This document shows positions 62,434-64,000 of a DNA stretch of 64,000 bases, piece by piece (within the stretch, counting starts at the first letter, position 1; each line of letters opens with the position of its first letter). Location: positions 1 to 64,000 of the forward strand of contig JBARZY010000088.1 in the NCBI GenBank assembly GCA_049650345.1. The letters run 5' to 3'. A program made the translations under genes and the position numbers. Origin of the DNA: Glaciecola sp049650345. GTDB taxonomy: Bacteria; Pseudomonadota; Gammaproteobacteria; Enterobacterales; Alteromonadaceae. Below the pieces are notes generated by a model, which saw only the letters and a list, made by a program, of their open reading frames with translations, was not told the origin of the DNA and did not search any database.

Positions 62434-63366
62434 CTAAGTGGGAATGTGTATATTACCCACAAGATGCACTCGGGCTTTTCCACGATGCTGCGAGTGCAAA
62501 CTAAAATCTATTTCGTTAGCTGACTTTGAAACACTTAATTGAGTAGACAAGGGTAAACTTATTGGCTGCATAAAAGTAGTTGTAATAAGCGTTGGCTGGC
62601 TAGCAAACGAATGCTGTTGTGCCAAATTGGACACCGCCCATGCTTTTGAATACATGCCATGGGCGATGGCTTTTTTAAAGCCCAATAGCTTGGCCGTATA
62701 GGGATATAAATGAATAGGGTTGTAATCTCCCGATACCTTCGCGTAACGCCTACCAATATCGTCACTGAAATCTAATTGCGCTATTGTATCGCTACCAGAC
62801 ACCCACTCTGATGATGCAGAATCTAACCAACTGGGCATCGTTTGCGTGTTGGTTTTATAAAATTCTTGCGTTGCATTGTTGTGACGTGTACGTGCTAAAT
62901 AATAGCTGGTGGCCTCAATACAAAACCCCTTGTTGTTGACCACTTTCTCATCTTGACTGGCTTGAGTAATAACCTCGAACAACCAACCACGCCGATGGTA
63001 ATACACCTTGCCAAAGCTAGTACTTATGTGCAATGTCGCTGTTTGTTCAGGCAAGCGATGAATATTAATGGCATTCGCTACATGTACTAAACCCATGGGT
63101 TTAAACGGAAAAGGCTGCATTACCATCATTGATAACTGCAAGGGTAACGACAAGGTTTGCACATAATTGGGATGAATTAGCGCGGCTAAATTATGCTGCC
63201 AATGGGTAAGCTTATTGTATTTATTACAGTGGCTTGAAGATATGTGTACGGTTTTGTTGAGCACCGTTGTAGGCATAATCGGCAAGGCTGAATGCGCATC
63301 AGTAGCACTATGTTGGCTTTTGTTATTGGGCTTATATATCGCGGCTTTCGCGTATAACTTAATCAT
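62434..63366 (-). CDS. MaoC-like (R)-hydratase domain protein
   Basis: 310 aa. The C-terminal half is a hot-dog MaoC dehydratase domain with the catalytic signature YAKVSGDYNPIHLYPYTAKLLGFKKAIAHGM (Asp/His, about 215-245). The N-terminal half is a less conserved hot-dog-like region. Such proteins hydrate enoyl-CoA/ACP to 3-hydroxyacyl thioesters in fatty-acid or PHA metabolism; substrate unknown. No signal peptide. Convergent with nadB, 11 bp apart. Confidence 0.8.
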   Translation of the reverse strand: MIKLYAKAAIYKPNNKSQHSATDAHSALPIMPTTVLNKTVHISSSHCNKYNKLTHWQHNLAALIHPNYVQTLSLPLQLSMMVMQPFPFKPMGLVHVANAINIHRLPEQTATLHISTSFGKVYYHRRGWLFEVITQASQDEKVVNNKGFCIEATSYYLARTRHNNATQEFYKTNTQTMPSWLDSASSEWVSGSDTIAQLDFSDDIGRRYAKVSGDYNPIHLYPYTAKLLGFKKAIAHGMYSKAWAVSNLAQQHSFASQPTLITTTFMQPISLPLSTQLSVSKSANEIDFSLHSQHRGKARVHLVGNIHIPT

Positions 63367-63866
63367 GTATTGTCCTTAATAAAGCATCTGCCGAGTATAT
63401 AGTAAAACTAGGTGTTATTCGTCTTTAAGGAGGCGTTATCGTAAATTAAAGTTATTTAAGCACAACACCCAGTTCCTTATCCTTAATGGGTACAGGTAAA
63501 GTGTGTGAATCTAATCGAGAGAACGGCTCCTTTGTTCTTATATATATTTATTAATAAAAATGACAAAAATTTTTCGTCAGACGTTTCTTTTAGCACTTAT
63601 AAAATATAACCTGCGTTGGCCATTAAAAACCTCACGCTTTTGGCAAACTAGTCGATGTTTTAATTAGTTGGTTAAAAGTACGAATAAGACAAGGGATGAG
63701 TATCCATCCCATCCTGTATGGTCACAAAAATATCTCCGGCTGTATTTAAATAGATGTTTTTTTATGACTGCCATTTATGCGACTTCATCTAACAAAACGT
63801 TGTTAAGAACTGAACTAGTTGATTGAAGAGTGTTTTCTTAAAACATAGTGAGAGACGAGTGCCCAA
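63367..63866. other. 500-bp AT-rich non-coding region
   Basis: No supported ORF on either strand. Contents noted: a small inverted repeat GGGATG-N6-CATCCC, an AGAAC/GTTCT hairpin followed by TATATATATTTATT, and long A/T runs. It separates core genes from the unidentified gene at the right edge and may be a boundary of a variable region. Confidence 0.4.
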
Positions 63867-64000
63867 ATGACTCTATACGACAATATTTTATTAGAAATTG
63901 AATCCGGAGCATTAGTTGAACCCTTTTCAACTAATGATTTAAAAAACAACCCAATTAGCAATCAATATGGACGCTTCAAGGTATGCCAAAATGATTTCTC
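63867..64000 (+). CDS. Start of an unidentified gene (cut by right edge)
   Basis: The ATG at 63867 opens a frame to the end of the window (44 codons). The visible N-terminus MTLYDNILLEIESGALVEPF and on to SNQYGRFKVCQNDF is helical then Asn-rich. No family recognised. The start has no strong ribosome binding site (AGTGAGAGACGAG upstream). It follows 500 bp of non-coding DNA, so it likely has its own promoter. Confidence 0.4.
   Translation, partial: MTLYDNILLEIESGALVEPFSTNDLKNNPISNQYGRFKVCQNDF

Noticed and set aside
1..64000. tRNA, rRNA, CRISPR, IS element or prophage
   Set aside because: No cloverleaf, regular spacer repeat, transposase, integrase or phage structural gene was recognised on either strand.

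Overview
The window is chromosomal DNA from a marine gammaproteobacterium, most likely an Alteromonadales (Alteromonadaceae-like) species. The evidence is gene content and order: the E. coli-like bamD/rluD-pgeF-clpB, rpoE-rseABC-lepA-lepB-rnc-era, divergent nadB, and nrdR-ribD-ribE-ribB-ribH-nusB-thiL-pgpA blocks. PomA/PomB-type sodium-driven flagellar stators and a group-2 Mrp Na+/H+ antiporter point to a saline habitat. Base composition is moderately AT-rich. I see no rRNA, tRNA, CRISPR array, insertion sequence or prophage, and almost every long ORF has a recognisable core-genome family. Layout: 1-4053 clpB (cut by the left edge, with a heat-shock-type promoter), pgeF, rluD and divergent bamD. 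4077-10800 is a photo-oxidative-stress-type locus: an ECF sigma factor with its ChrR-like zinc/cupin anti-sigma factor, a LON-domain protein, and a divergent five-gene operon (NTF2-like, SDR, FAD oxidoreductase, DUF1365, CFA-synthase-like methyltransferase) with a good ECF11-type promoter match. 10822-15813 is pomAB and xseB-ispA-dxs. 15851-22237 is a PH-domain protein and the six-gene mrp operon. 22464-28341 is the least conserved part: a GGDEF diguanylate cyclase, an 18-codon mini-gene with a near-perfect ribosome binding site and its own terminator, a small operon containing a frameshifted gene, a TPR-sulfotransferase, and a small conserved protein. 28402-36785 is a periplasmic binding-protein-like lipoprotein, then the pgpA-to-nrdR riboflavin/thiamine block and glyA. 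36946-48778 holds a stand-alone lpxD, ettA, radA, a large PilZ protein, recQ, serB/smp and a TatD hydrolase. 48937-52537 holds a degenerate GGDEF membrane protein and a GAF/GspE-type ATPase gene interrupted by an in-frame stop. 52548-63366 holds pdxH, era-rnc-lepB-lepA, rseC-rseB-rseA-rpoE, nadB and a MaoC-like protein. 63367-63866 is non-coding, followed by the start of an unidentified gene that runs off the right edge. Main points for a second look: the mini-gene/small RNA at 24357-24510; the ECF11-ChrR lipid-modification module, whose CFA-like enzyme has lost two bicarbonate-site residues; two broken genes (frameshift near 25053, stop at 51566); a RibB with a degenerate GTP-cyclohydrolase II half; a GGDEF protein with an inactive signature; and sigma-E/sigma-32/ECF promoter matches placed where stress-response logic predicts.
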